The translations under genes and the position numbers were made by a program. Source: Aphodosoma sp045658305 (GTDB lineage Bacteria > Bacteroidota > Bacteroidia > Bacteroidales > Paludibacteraceae). From it: 64,000 nt of DNA. The notes below the pieces were generated by a model. It was not told the origin of the DNA. It saw only the letters and a list, made by a program, of their open reading frames with translations, and made no database searches. Where the stretch lies: positions 1 through 64,000 of the forward strand of contig JAZOUT010000059.1 in assembly GCA_045658305.1 (NCBI GenBank). The letters are read 5' to 3'. Below, in pieces: positions 24,951 to 32,601 of this stretch; within the stretch, counting starts at the first letter, position 1; each line of letters begins with the position of its first letter.

Positions 24951-25186
24951 AATTCTTTCTCCCAATTTGTTAAACATTCTACCATTCGCTCTGCCAACAC
25001 CTCACGACTCTCACTATGCAACACTTCATAATTAGGCACAATATAATTGTCAATCATCCCCACTCGCTCCATACGCCTATATATTTCGATATACCCAACA
25101 CCCAAATACCTTGCCGTTGTTTCGATACAAGTAGCAACAAATGCCATAACAATTTGTTCTTTTGATATTTTTCTTATTTCATCCAT
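24947..25186 (-). CDS. DUF3791 protein (79 aa)
   Basis: This is a small helical protein with the DUF3791 pattern: an N-terminal helix (IVMAFVATCIETTARYL), a central GVGYIEIYRRMERVGMID, and VPNYEVLHSESREVLAERM. DUF3791 genes typically precede DUF3990 genes, as here, and are the likely antitoxin or chaperone. A promoter with the right spacing sits at 25280-25310. Confidence 0.8.
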   Translation of the reverse strand: MDEIRKISKEQIVMAFVATCIETTARYLGVGYIEIYRRMERVGMIDNYIVPNYEVLHSESREVLAERMVECLTNWEKEL

Positions 25187-25279
25187 AACAACTTTGCAAT
25201 TACATTGCTAAAATAGCAACACATCAACCTAACCCAAGTAAATTTGGTTTTGGTTTACTTCGTGAAATCATATCGACCA

Positions 25280-25310
25280 CAAAGTTACAAAAAATATTCC
25301 ATTCAAACAA
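25280..25310 (-). promoter_or_regulatory. Promoter of the DUF3791/DUF3990 operon
   Basis: On the minus strand TTG (25310-25308) and TAACTTTG (25287-25280) are 20 bp apart. It lies about 95 bp upstream of the DUF3791 start. Confidence 0.6.
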
Positions 25311-25425
25311 TAACACAAAAACAACAACCATAAAAACATAATCACATCTCTACCTCAAAAGCTCGTATTTCAAAAAAGTCTAGATATTTTTGGATTTCAA
25401 CATAAAATGGCTTATAGTACACCAC

Positions 25426-25464
25426 AAAAAAATCCGCTCTCACAATTATGTGAGAACGGATTTT
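25426..25464 (-). terminator. Terminator of the ferredoxin-domain gene
   Basis: On the minus strand AAAATCCGTTCTCACA pairs with TGTGAGAGCGGATTTT, followed by further T residues. It starts 18 bp after the gene's stop. Confidence 0.85.
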
Positions 25465-25482
25465 CGATATGTATAACTCGAA

Positions 25483-26178
25483 CTATTTTGTTGGTCGGTC
25501 GAAAAATGGATTTTTGGATGAGGCGGAAACGGCGATGCCCATTACTAATTTGACATCAGAACCCCCTCCCCTTTCAGGGACTCCCCCTAAAACAGGGGGA
25601 GAATATGATGAATTGCCCATCCAACCGAGTTGCTCGACGGCTACGCCAATGGAATACATGACGCGTGTGTCGAGACGGAGGTCGGCGGCAATGGCACAGG
25701 CTGAACCTATGGCGATACCTACGTCGATGCTATTGAGTGAACAGGGAACTTGATAAAGTTGAGAATTTACAGACCCCTCAGTCGCAAGCGACAGCTCCCC
25801 TAACTTAGGGGAGCAATAATGTGCTGCCTCAGATTCGGTGGTATCACATGAATTAGGGGAAAAATTCTCACGTTCGGCACAGGTAGCGAAGCCACAATGG
25901 CCGCAATTGAGCCCTAAGGACTGATAGCGGGTGCCGATGGCTACGATGCACTCGGCTTGCAACACATTGCTAGCATCGCGAATGAAGGATGGACGGTTGC
26001 GCTCGTTGCCTATTTCGACCATGCGCTCTGCTAAGAGTTTGAGGTCGTCGCCTTCGACGAGGATGGCTTCGATGATGTCGACGCCTCGCGCTTTGGGCGC
26101 TGTGCGTGCTGCGGTGAGCATCTGGCGTGCTGAGGCTACGACTTGCTCGTGACGTTGGGTGCGTTCGTTGTATATCAT
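25483..26178 (-). CDS. DUF2148 ferredoxin-domain protein with two in-frame repeat insertions
   Basis: The conserved frame is clear: ARQMLTAARTAPKARGVD (residues 17-34), LNCGHCGFATCAE with a CxxC..C cluster-binding pattern near 90-102, PCSLNSIDVGIAIGSACA near 146-163, and SASSKNPFFDRPTK at the end. Two stretches do not belong. About 39 residues after TCAERE include AHYCSPKLGELSLATEG, and about 17 residues after LGWMGN include YSPPVLGGVPERGGG. Both are translations of the GC-rich palindromic element found between genes elsewhere in this window. From memory homologues are about 185 residues; this one is 231. The first insertion sits directly beside the cysteine cluster and could impair it. Molecular role of the family is unknown. 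Confidence 0.85.
   Translation of the reverse strand: MIYNERTQRHEQVVASARQMLTAARTAPKARGVDIIEAILVEGDDLKLLAERMVEIGNERNRPSFIRDASNVLQAECIVAIGTRYQSLGLNCGHCGFATCAERENFSPNSCDTTESEAAHYCSPKLGELSLATEGSVNSQLYQVPCSLNSIDVGIAIGSACAIAADLRLDTRVMYSIGVAVEQLGWMGNSSYSPPVLGGVPERGGGSDVKLVMGIAVSASSKNPFFDRPTK
25559..25606 (-). repeat. Palindromic element inside the DUF2148 gene (insertion 2)
   Basis: On the coding strand it reads TATTCTCCCCCTGTTTTAGG, then GGGAGTCCCTGAAAGGGGAG and GGGGT. It is the same family as 241-291 and 17599-17645, in the same internal order. It is read in frame as SPPVLGGVPERGGG. Confidence 0.8.
25753..25869 (-). repeat. Palindromic element inside the DUF2148 gene (insertion 1)
   Basis: The coding strand contains TTGCTCCCCTAAGTTAGGGG, then AGCTGTCGCTTGCGACTGAG and GGGTCT. 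A partial inverted copy (TTCCCCTAATTC) lies about 45 nt upstream. It is read in frame as CSPKLGELSLATEG. It is more diverged than insertion 2, which suggests a separate, older event. The exact edges are estimated. Confidence 0.7.
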
Positions 26179-26179
26179 G

Positions 26180-26350
26180 AAAAGTTGAAATGTGAAATGT
26201 GAAATGTGAAAGTTGAAAGTTATTTTTTAGACAGAATGACAGAAGAACAGAATTTTCTCTTTACATAATGGTCTCTATTTTACTTCGTAAAATCTCGACA
26301 ACAAAGACACATTTGAAGATACCTTTTACTCCCTACTCCTTAGTCCTTAC
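26180..26350. repeat. Repeat-filled gap: TTGAAATG tandem, MITE-like fragment, CTCCTTAG tandem
   Basis: AAAGTTGAAATGTGAAATG-type units lie at 26180-26220. A left half of the MITE-like element follows at 26227-26322: TTTTTAGACAGAATGACAGA, then TTTACTTCGTAAAATCTCGAC. CTCCCTACTCCTTAGTCC lies at 26328-26350. No gene lies in the gap between corA and the ferredoxin-domain gene. Confidence 0.6.
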
Positions 26351-26358
26351 TCACTAAA

Positions 26359-27306
26359 TTACATCCACTTTTTGATGCGGAAATAGAGGAGGATGAGCAC
26401 GACGGTGAGCACCATCAAGCCGATGGCGAATGGATAACCGTATGCCCAATGGAGTTCGGGAATATGGTCGAAGTTCATACCATACATACTGGCGATGAGC
26501 GTTGGCGGAAGGAAGATTACGTTGACAATGGTGAAAATCTTGATGATTTTGTTCTGCTGGATGTTAACAAGACCGAGGAAGGTGTCTTGGAGATACTCGA
26601 GACGGTCGAACGAGAAGCGGGTGTGCTCGATGAGTGAGTTGATGTCCTTGATGATGATGGAGAGTTTAGACTTTGCCTCAGACGGAAAAAGCTCGCTCTT
26701 CAACATGTTGGAACATACACGGCTTTTGTCGACGATATTCTCACGGATGAGCATCGTTTTCTCTTGCAACTCTTTGATGGCGATGAGGATGTCGTCGCTG
26801 ACGTCGTCGTCATCTTTCAATTGATTAGAGAGTACGGTGATTTCGCGTGTCATATCCTCGATGAGGTCGGCATCGTACTCAACTCGAGTTTCGAGCAAGG
26901 CGATGAGCACATGGTGACCGCTTGGGTAGTTGCGCGGATTGGCAAACATCTTCTTCACCGTTTCGTTGAACGAACGGAGATGCTGATTGCGAACAGTGAC
27001 TAGTACGTTGTTTTTGAGAATGAATGAGACTGCCTCTTCTTCGAAGGAGTCGAGAAGGAATTTGGAGTTGGCCACGATGCTATCTTCGGTCTCCATATAG
27101 CGTGATGATATCTCGATTTCTTCCATCTCTTCTTCCTCTTGGATATAGATTTTGAGGAATTGCTCGAGCTCGCTTTCGACTTCGACAGTCACGTCGTTGA
27201 GGTCGATCCAAATGATTTCATTGAGCGACACTTCAGTGAGAGTGTCCATTGTTTTGCCGATTTTGATTCGGCCATTATCGCGATAGAATATTCTTAGTTC
27301 AGACAT
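26359..27306 (-). CDS. corA: CorA-like magnesium transporter
   Basis: This inner-membrane divalent-cation channel carries Mg2+ (and Co2+) and works as a pentamer. A long cytoplasmic N-terminal funnel with acidic helices (IYIQEEEEMEEIEI) leads to two C-terminal membrane helices. The hallmark GMN is in ASMYGMNFDHIPELHWAYG, and the tail LYFRIKKWM is basic. I place the start at ATG 27306 (MSELRIFYRDNG, 315 aa). The open frame extends 35 codons further upstream, but only through a TTGAAAGT tandem repeat giving FNFQLSTFN-type residues, which are not part of the protein. Confidence 0.93.
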   Translation of the reverse strand: MSELRIFYRDNGRIKIGKTMDTLTEVSLNEIIWIDLNDVTVEVESELEQFLKIYIQEEEEMEEIEISSRYMETEDSIVANSKFLLDSFEEEAVSFILKNNVLVTVRNQHLRSFNETVKKMFANPRNYPSGHHVLIALLETRVEYDADLIEDMTREITVLSNQLKDDDDVSDDILIAIKELQEKTMLIRENIVDKSRVCSNMLKSELFPSEAKSKLSIIIKDINSLIEHTRFSFDRLEYLQDTFLGLVNIQQNKIIKIFTIVNVIFLPPTLIASMYGMNFDHIPELHWAYGYPFAIGLMVLTVVLILLYFRIKKWM

Positions 27307-27437
27307 ACATTCAAGTTGAAAGTTGAAAGTTGAAAGTTGAAAGTTGAACCAACGGTTCAAGTTGAAAGTTGAAAGTTGAAAGTTGAAATTTGAAATTTGA
27401 ACATTCCTCATTCCTAATTCCTCATTCCTAATTTCTC
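27307..27437. repeat. TTGAAAGT and CATTCCTAATTCCT tandem repeats upstream of corA
   Basis: AAGTTGAAAGTTGAAAG units fill 27312-27400, interrupted once by CCAACGGTTCAAG. CATTCCTCATTCCTAATTCC units fill 27402-27440. The first array is in frame with corA and lengthens its open frame artificially. Confidence 0.7.
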
Positions 27438-27439
27438 AT

Positions 27440-28225
27440 TTATTCCGACGGAGGCTGACTAAGAATTTGTTGCACGAGGTTGGTGAGGTCGATGAATTCT
27501 GCCACCGAGAGTTGCTCGGGGCGTTTATTGAACACCTCTTCGTTCATCGGACGGCCTTGCATAAGGGGTTTGAGCGAGTTGCGCATAGTCTTACGGCGTT
27601 GGTTGAACGCTGTTTTGACTACAGAGATGAACAATTTCTCATCGCATCCGAGGCTCTCTTTCGAGTTGCGGGTCATGCGGATGACTGCCGACTTCACCTT
27701 TGGAGGCGGATTGAACACATGCTCGTGAACGGTGAATAGATATTCTATATCGTAGAATGCTTGCAAAAGCACTGATGTGATGCCATAGGTTTTCGAGCCG
27801 TGTGGCGCTGCAATGCGCTCGGCTACCTCTTTCTGTATCATGCCTGAGCAGACTGGTATGCGGTCACGATGCTCGAGGACTTTGAAGAAGATTTGGCTCG
27901 AAATGTTGTAGGGATAGTTGCCAATGACCATGAACGGCCCCTCGCCAACGATAGTGTCGAGATTGAGGCGAAGGAAATCGCCCTCGACCACGTGGAGTTG
28001 TGAGTAATGCTCGCGAAGATAGACTACCGACTCGGTGTCGATTTCGATGGCTGTGAGGTTGATATTGGGGTTTTGCAAAAGAAACTGTGTGAGCACACCC
28101 ATGCCCGGACCAATCTCGATGACACGAGTTGGCTCGGCTGTCGGTAGCGAATCGGCTATTTGCTGCGCTACGCGTAAGTCGGTTAGGAAATGTTGTCCTA
28201 AATGTTTCTTTGCTCTTACTTCCAT
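27440..28225 (-). CDS. rsmA: 16S rRNA (adenine1518-N6/adenine1519-N6)-dimethyltransferase
   Basis: RsmA/KsgA dimethylates two adjacent adenines in the 3'-terminal helix of 16S rRNA, late in 30S assembly. Motifs: KKHLGQHFLTD at the N-terminus, IEIGPGMGVLTQFLL (SAM site), and IGNYPYNISSQIFFK (catalytic NxPY) near residue 103. The C-terminal rRNA-binding part has VFNPPPKVKSAVIRM. Length 261 is standard. It is divergent from gtrA. Confidence 0.96.
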   Translation of the reverse strand: MEVRAKKHLGQHFLTDLRVAQQIADSLPTAEPTRVIEIGPGMGVLTQFLLQNPNINLTAIEIDTESVVYLREHYSQLHVVEGDFLRLNLDTIVGEGPFMVIGNYPYNISSQIFFKVLEHRDRIPVCSGMIQKEVAERIAAPHGSKTYGITSVLLQAFYDIEYLFTVHEHVFNPPPKVKSAVIRMTRNSKESLGCDEKLFISVVKTAFNQRRKTMRNSLKPLMQGRPMNEEVFNKRPEQLSVAEFIDLTNLVQQILSQPPSE

Positions 28226-28370
28226 AATAAAAGTCTATAGTCTGCAATCAGCAGACGACATCTTCAAAAAATTGTGCATTGTGCATTGTAAATTGTGCAT
28301 TTTTGCTTATCTTTGCAGAATATTTACAAAGACACACTTTCAATCTGCAAAAATAACTAATTTTAGCCAA

Positions 28371-28883
28371 ATGACCAAAAAAATAAGAGAAAAAATACAC
28401 CCTATCAATCAATTCGTCCAAAAACTAATACTTACGATTATTGATTTTGTATATATCCCATTCAAGAAATATATCCCTTATCAACTATTTCGCTATGGTT
28501 GTTCGGGTGGCGCGAATATGGTGTTCGACTGGGTTTTATATTTTATTTTCTACAATTTCATATTCTGCCACAACATATTACATGTCGGCCCTATAGCCAT
28601 CAGTGCCCACATTGCGTCGTTTGTATTCACATTCCCTATCACTTTCCTTAGCGGATTCTGGTTAGGTCGATACATCAGCTTCAAAGAGTCGGAAATGCGT
28701 GGCTGGTCGCAACTCGTGCGCTACCTATTCGTGGTGGCTATGTGCATCCTTATCAACTACGTATGCCTCAAATTTTTCGTAGAAATCTGCCATTTCTACC
28801 CAACTCCGTCGAAAATGATTACCACAGGCATCACTACTGTATTTAGTTTCTTGATGCAAAAATTCTTCACTTTCAAGGCATGA
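28371..28883 (+). CDS. GtrA-like membrane protein
   Basis: This 170-residue protein has four hydrophobic helices, preceded by IPYQLFRYGCSGGANMVFDW, the GtrA opening motif, near residue 40. GtrA proteins are thought to move lipid-linked sugars across the inner membrane for surface polysaccharide decoration. A larger open frame begins at 28035 antisense to rsmA, but ATG 28371 is the family start. The stop overlaps the next start by 4 nt (ATGA), so the two membrane proteins are coupled. Confidence 0.85.
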   Translation: MTKKIREKIHPINQFVQKLILTIIDFVYIPFKKYIPYQLFRYGCSGGANMVFDWVLYFIFYNFIFCHNILHVGPIAISAHIASFVFTFPITFLSGFWLGRYISFKESEMRGWSQLVRYLFVVAMCILINYVCLKFFVEICHFYPTPSKMITTGITTVFSFLMQKFFTFKA

Positions 28884-29812
28884 ATTGGAAGAGAATATAC
28901 AAAATATTCGTCTACACTATCGTTGTGATTGCCTATGGGGTCATAGCATTCAAGCTTGCAACATACAACGACTACTCATCTCTATTCAAGCAATTTACAT
29001 CTAATTTCTCAACAAATTGGTTCTTCCTTTTAGCTTGCCTAATGCTCATGCCATGCAATATGTTATCCGAAGCACTCAAATGGCGATGCGCTGTGTCTCA
29101 CATTGAGAGTATTTCCCTCAAAAAAGCTATTATATCAACCCTACGCGGACAAGTTGGCGGCATTGCCACTCCAAACAAACTCGGCGACATACCCACCCGC
29201 GCTTTATCGCTACACGAAGGCAACAAAGCATCAGGAATCATTATGGGTTTCATCGCCTCTTGGACTCTCTCTTTCGTAATCATAATTATTGGAGCTATCA
29301 CATCATACCTCTATTTTGCAACATATTTTGTCGATTTCTTTTATTACGAGGAATATTCCCTATTATTAAATAGCAGTTGCATACTGATAGTTTTACTCAT
29401 AGTTGCACCTCTTCTACTCAAATTTATCCCTATCGACAAAATCAAATCCAACACTATAAAAACCCTCGCACTAACTCCATACACTAAAATATTCTCTCTC
29501 ATCGCTCTATCCTTACTGCGATACCTTATTTTTTGCACCCAACTGTTGTTGATGTTCTGGTTTTTCAACTTAAATATAACTATTGCTCAAGCCGTAGTAG
29601 TCATACCAACTATATATTTGTTTGCCACCATAACGCCGACTCTGATGACTTCTGAGGCTACAACTCGCAGCGCTTACGCTATTTTCTTATTGTCGCCTAT
29701 ATGTCACCACTCCGAACCAACTATCGCTCTCGCCACTTCGCTGCTTTGGGTCCTAAATTGTGGTTTTCCAATCATAATAGGTTCTTTTCTTTTCAGATTA
29801 AAAAAAGGATGA
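28880..29812 (+). CDS. Flippase-like membrane protein (lysylphosphatidylglycerol synthase TM family)
   Basis: The 310 residues form about eight membrane helices. Family features include LSEALKWRCAVSHIESISLKKA near residue 63 and GQVGGIATPNKLGDIPTRA near 90, matching the UPF0104/AglD-MprF flippase group. Members move lipids or lipid-linked sugars across the membrane. Coupling to the GtrA-like gene supports a joint role in envelope glycan assembly. The substrate is unknown. Confidence 0.75.
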   Translation: MNWKRIYKIFVYTIVVIAYGVIAFKLATYNDYSSLFKQFTSNFSTNWFFLLACLMLMPCNMLSEALKWRCAVSHIESISLKKAIISTLRGQVGGIATPNKLGDIPTRALSLHEGNKASGIIMGFIASWTLSFVIIIIGAITSYLYFATYFVDFFYYEEYSLLLNSSCILIVLLIVAPLLLKFIPIDKIKSNTIKTLALTPYTKIFSLIALSLLRYLIFCTQLLLMFWFFNLNITIAQAVVVIPTIYLFATITPTLMTSEATTRSAYAIFLLSPICHHSEPTIALATSLLWVLNCGFPIIIGSFLFRLKKG

Positions 29813-29935
29813 TTTTTTTACTAAAAAACCACTCATCAATACAAATTTCCTTTGATTTTCTATTAAAATTTACCTTAATTTTATTTTTTATGTTAAAGTT
29901 TACAAAAAAAACATCTAACATAAAAAATAAAATTA

Positions 29936-29943
29936 TATCTTTG
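29936..29943 (+). promoter_or_regulatory. -7 element upstream of rprX
   Basis: TATCTTTG matches the -7 consensus and lies 28 bp upstream of the rprX start. No good TTTG is present at the -33 distance, so the promoter may need an activator. Confidence 0.45.
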
Positions 29944-29971
29944 CATTGTTTTTTAACACTTATACCAAAAA

Positions 29972-31495
29972 ATGAAAATTCTACTAAAAAAGAACTCTAT
30001 CTGGATACTTGTTTCATTAATGATAATAGCATTCGCTTTGTTACTATCATTCCAATTCGGCTATGTTATACGCACAAAAAATATAATCACAAAACAATAT
30101 TCCGATGCAGTACAACGTAGCCTCTATCGCACAGTAAAATCTATCGAAGAAGCAGAGGTATTAACATACATAGATGAATCATTTAAGAACGACACTCCTG
30201 AAGCCCGTAAAGCAAAAGAAGCTATCAAAAAAGCACGTAGCGAAGATATTCAAAATATTATTGAACAACATATAGATTCAATTATAACAAACAATAACAA
30301 CTTATTAAATGCCAACCAACCAAATACATCGATATCTGCTGCCACCCAAAAATATAACGAAAAACAATACAAACGCTTCATTCAAGCTAAAAGCTTGATG
30401 GAAATTGTAACCGCAAAACTACTAAACGACTCTCACAATCGCGACATCACAACTCGCATAGACCCCTATTATCTTCGCGATCAATTAACATACAACCTCG
30501 AACAAAATGGCATTACAAGCGAATTCTATTTTGCCGTATCAGACAAAAACAGCAAAACAATACACCGATTCAATGAGAAAACTTTCAATATCACCTCCAC
30601 AGAAAGTTTCAAACAACAACTATTCCCATCAGACAAAGAAACAAAAAATCCATACTTCCTATACATATTTTTCCCAAACAAAAACAAAGAATTCATACCA
30701 AATATAAAAATATTATACCCTCCTTTCATCATAACAATATTATTGCTAATCATCTGTATAACTACAATATTATACATATTCCGACAACAAAAACTAAATG
30801 AAATCAAAACCGATCTCATCAACAACATGACCCACGAACTAAAAACTCCAGTGGCGTCAATCTCTCTCGCATCACAAATGCTCAACGACTCAAGCGTATC
30901 AAAATCACCTCAAATGCTCGAGCACATCTCAAAAATAATACGCGACGAAACCAAACGACTAACATTCCTCGTCGACAAAGTATTACAAATGTCCATCTTC
31001 GAACAACAAAACATAAAAATCGAACTACAAGAAAACAACATCAACGAAATACTTCAAACCATCACAGAAAACTATTCACTAAAAGTACACTCCAAAGGAG
31101 GCAACCTATACACCGAACTCCACGCCCACAACGCCTTCGTAGAAATCGACGAAATGCACTTCGCCAACATAATCTACAACCTCCTTGACAACGCCGTAAA
31201 ATATTCACGCGAAAACACACCAATAATCATAACAATCTCGACATGGAACGACAAAGATAAACTATACATCTCCATAGAAGACAACGGAATGGGCATAAAA
31301 AAAGAATACCTAAAACACATTTTCGACAAATTCTACCGCGTACCAACAGGCAATCGCCACGACATAAAAGGATTTGGACTCGGACTATCCTACGTCAAAA
31401 AAATAGTAAAACTACACAACGGAAACATAAAAGTAGAATCAGAACCAAACATTGGCACAAAATTCGTAATTGAATTAAAAACAATAGAAATATAA
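29972..31495 (+). CDS. rprX: Sensor histidine kinase RprX
   Basis: This is a two-component kinase with an N-terminal membrane helix (about 10-30), a periplasmic sensor of about 215 residues and a second helix (about 249-270). Then come the HisKA domain with His288 in NNMTHELKTPVASIS, and HATPase_c boxes: N box NLLDNAVKYS, G1 DNGMGIKKE, F HIFDKFYRV and G2 GFGLGLSYVKK. The partner gene encodes a very close match to Bacteroides RprY, hence the name. The 65-nt gap to rprY suggests one transcript. The 5' part is AT-rich while the 3' part uses core-like codons. Confidence 0.9.
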   Translation: MKILLKKNSIWILVSLMIIAFALLLSFQFGYVIRTKNIITKQYSDAVQRSLYRTVKSIEEAEVLTYIDESFKNDTPEARKAKEAIKKARSEDIQNIIEQHIDSIITNNNNLLNANQPNTSISAATQKYNEKQYKRFIQAKSLMEIVTAKLLNDSHNRDITTRIDPYYLRDQLTYNLEQNGITSEFYFAVSDKNSKTIHRFNEKTFNITSTESFKQQLFPSDKETKNPYFLYIFFPNKNKEFIPNIKILYPPFIITILLLIICITTILYIFRQQKLNEIKTDLINNMTHELKTPVASISLASQMLNDSSVSKSPQMLEHISKIIRDETKRLTFLVDKVLQMSIFEQQNIKIELQENNINEILQTITENYSLKVHSKGGNLYTELHAHNAFVEIDEMHFANIIYNLLDNAVKYSRENTPIIITISTWNDKDKLYISIEDNGMGIKKEYLKHIFDKFYRVPTGNRHDIKGFGLGLSYVKKIVKLHNGNIKVESEPNIGTKFVIELKTIEI

Positions 31496-31560
31496 ACCGA
31501 ATTAGAGTTTTTAGGTTAAAAAACATCTATTTCGCTTTAACCCCCTAACCTTTTAAACAT

Positions 31561-32247
31561 ATGGAAAAAACAAAAATCCTTCTCTGCGAAGACGACGAAA
31601 GCCTAGGCATGCTTCTTCGCGAATACCTTCAAGCAAAAAACTACAACGTAACCCTCGCCCCTGACGGAGAAGCCGGTTACCAACTATTCACAAACGACAA
31701 ATTCGACCTCTGCATTCTCGACGTAATGATGCCCAAAAAAGACGGTTTCACTCTCGCACAAGACATCCGAAAAATCAATAACGTCATGCCAATCGTATTC
31801 CTTACTGCCAAATCACTCAAAGACGACGTCCTCGAAGGATTCCGCATCGGAGCCGACGACTACATCACTAAACCATTCTCTATGGAAGAAATGTTGCTTC
31901 GCATTGAAGCCATCATGCGTCGAATCAGCGGAAAACGCAACAAAAACGGCAACGAATACCAACTCGGAAGCATGACATTCGACATCCAAAAACAAACCCT
32001 AACCACAAACAAAGGCATCATAAAACTCACAACAAAAGAATGTGACCTCCTCGCTTTGCTCATACAAAACGCAAACAACATCCTCGAACGCGACTACGCA
32101 CTCAAAACAATCTGGATCGAATGCACAACCTACAACGCTCGTAGCATGGATGTTTACATCACAAAACTCCGCAAAATAATAAAAGACGACCCAGAAGTCG
32201 AAATCATAAACATCCACGGCAAAGGCTACAAACTCGTAATCCCATAA
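31561..32247 (+). CDS. rprY: Response regulator RprY
   Basis: This OmpR/PhoB-type regulator begins TKILLCEDDESLGMLLREYL, as in Bacteroides RprY. The phospho-acceptor is Asp54 in CILDVMMPKKDG. T-A-K near 82 and ADDYITKPFSMEEM complete the receiver. The winged-helix DNA-binding domain follows, with TTKECDLLALL, RSMDVYITKLRKII and INIHGKGYKL. RprY in Bacteroides is linked to stress and metabolic control, from memory. The operon ends at a clear terminator. Confidence 0.94.
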   Translation: MEKTKILLCEDDESLGMLLREYLQAKNYNVTLAPDGEAGYQLFTNDKFDLCILDVMMPKKDGFTLAQDIRKINNVMPIVFLTAKSLKDDVLEGFRIGADDYITKPFSMEEMLLRIEAIMRRISGKRNKNGNEYQLGSMTFDIQKQTLTTNKGIIKLTTKECDLLALLIQNANNILERDYALKTIWIECTTYNARSMDVYITKLRKIIKDDPEVEIINIHGKGYKLVIP

Positions 32248-32267
32248 CAAACAAATACACTAAACAC

Positions 32268-32307
32268 AAAATGCTATGCTAAAACAAAATCAGCATAGCA
32301 TTTTTTA
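32268..32307 (+). terminator. Terminator of rprXY
   Basis: AAAATGCTATGCT pairs with AGCATAGCATTTT and is followed by a T-run. It begins 21 bp after the rprY stop. Confidence 0.9.
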
Positions 32308-32352
32308 TATCCACACCACAACCTCCAACTAGCCATCCAATAACTAAAACAT

Positions 32353-32418
32353 ACAATAAATATACTATAAATATAGGATAAATATACTATAAATATATAA
32401 TAAACATAGTATAAAGCA
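32353..32418 (+). repeat. 11-bp iteron array, copy 2 (six units)
   Basis: Units: ACAATAAATAT, ACTATAAATAT, AGGATAAATAT, ACTATAAATAT, ATAATAAACAT and AGTATAAAGCA. The right flank (ATAAAGCA) is shared with copies 3 and 4. It sits in the 354-bp rprY-pckA gap, about 95 bp upstream of a TAAATTTG -7 box at 32512-32519. I see no gene in this gap. Confidence 0.85.
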
Positions 32419-32511
32419 TACTACAAACACACAAAACAACCCCTTTTTGTATAAAATACAAGAATTAAGTTTTTTTTTGATTTTTTATTTTTCCACCTCA
32501 ATTTATTTTTG

Positions 32512-32519
32512 TAAATTTG
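32512..32519 (+). promoter_or_regulatory. -7 element of pckA
   Basis: TAAATTTG lies 82 bp upstream of the pckA start. The -33 region lacks a clear TTTG. Long T-tracts at 32469-32492 may serve as an upstream element. Confidence 0.45.
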
Positions 32520-32601
32520 CAATGTGAAAAACAAGTGTCTTTTCCCAAAGCACAAAACCTCACAAAACAAAATAAATTATTAACATTTTATATATAAAAC
32601 T

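Noticed and set aside
27307..27411. N-terminal extension of CorA (35 residues)
   Set aside because: It is a translation of the TTGAAAGT tandem repeat (FNFQLSTFN units) and not part of the transporter.
28035..28370. N-terminal extension of the GtrA-like protein
   Set aside because: The extension lies antisense to rsmA. The family start is ATG 28371.
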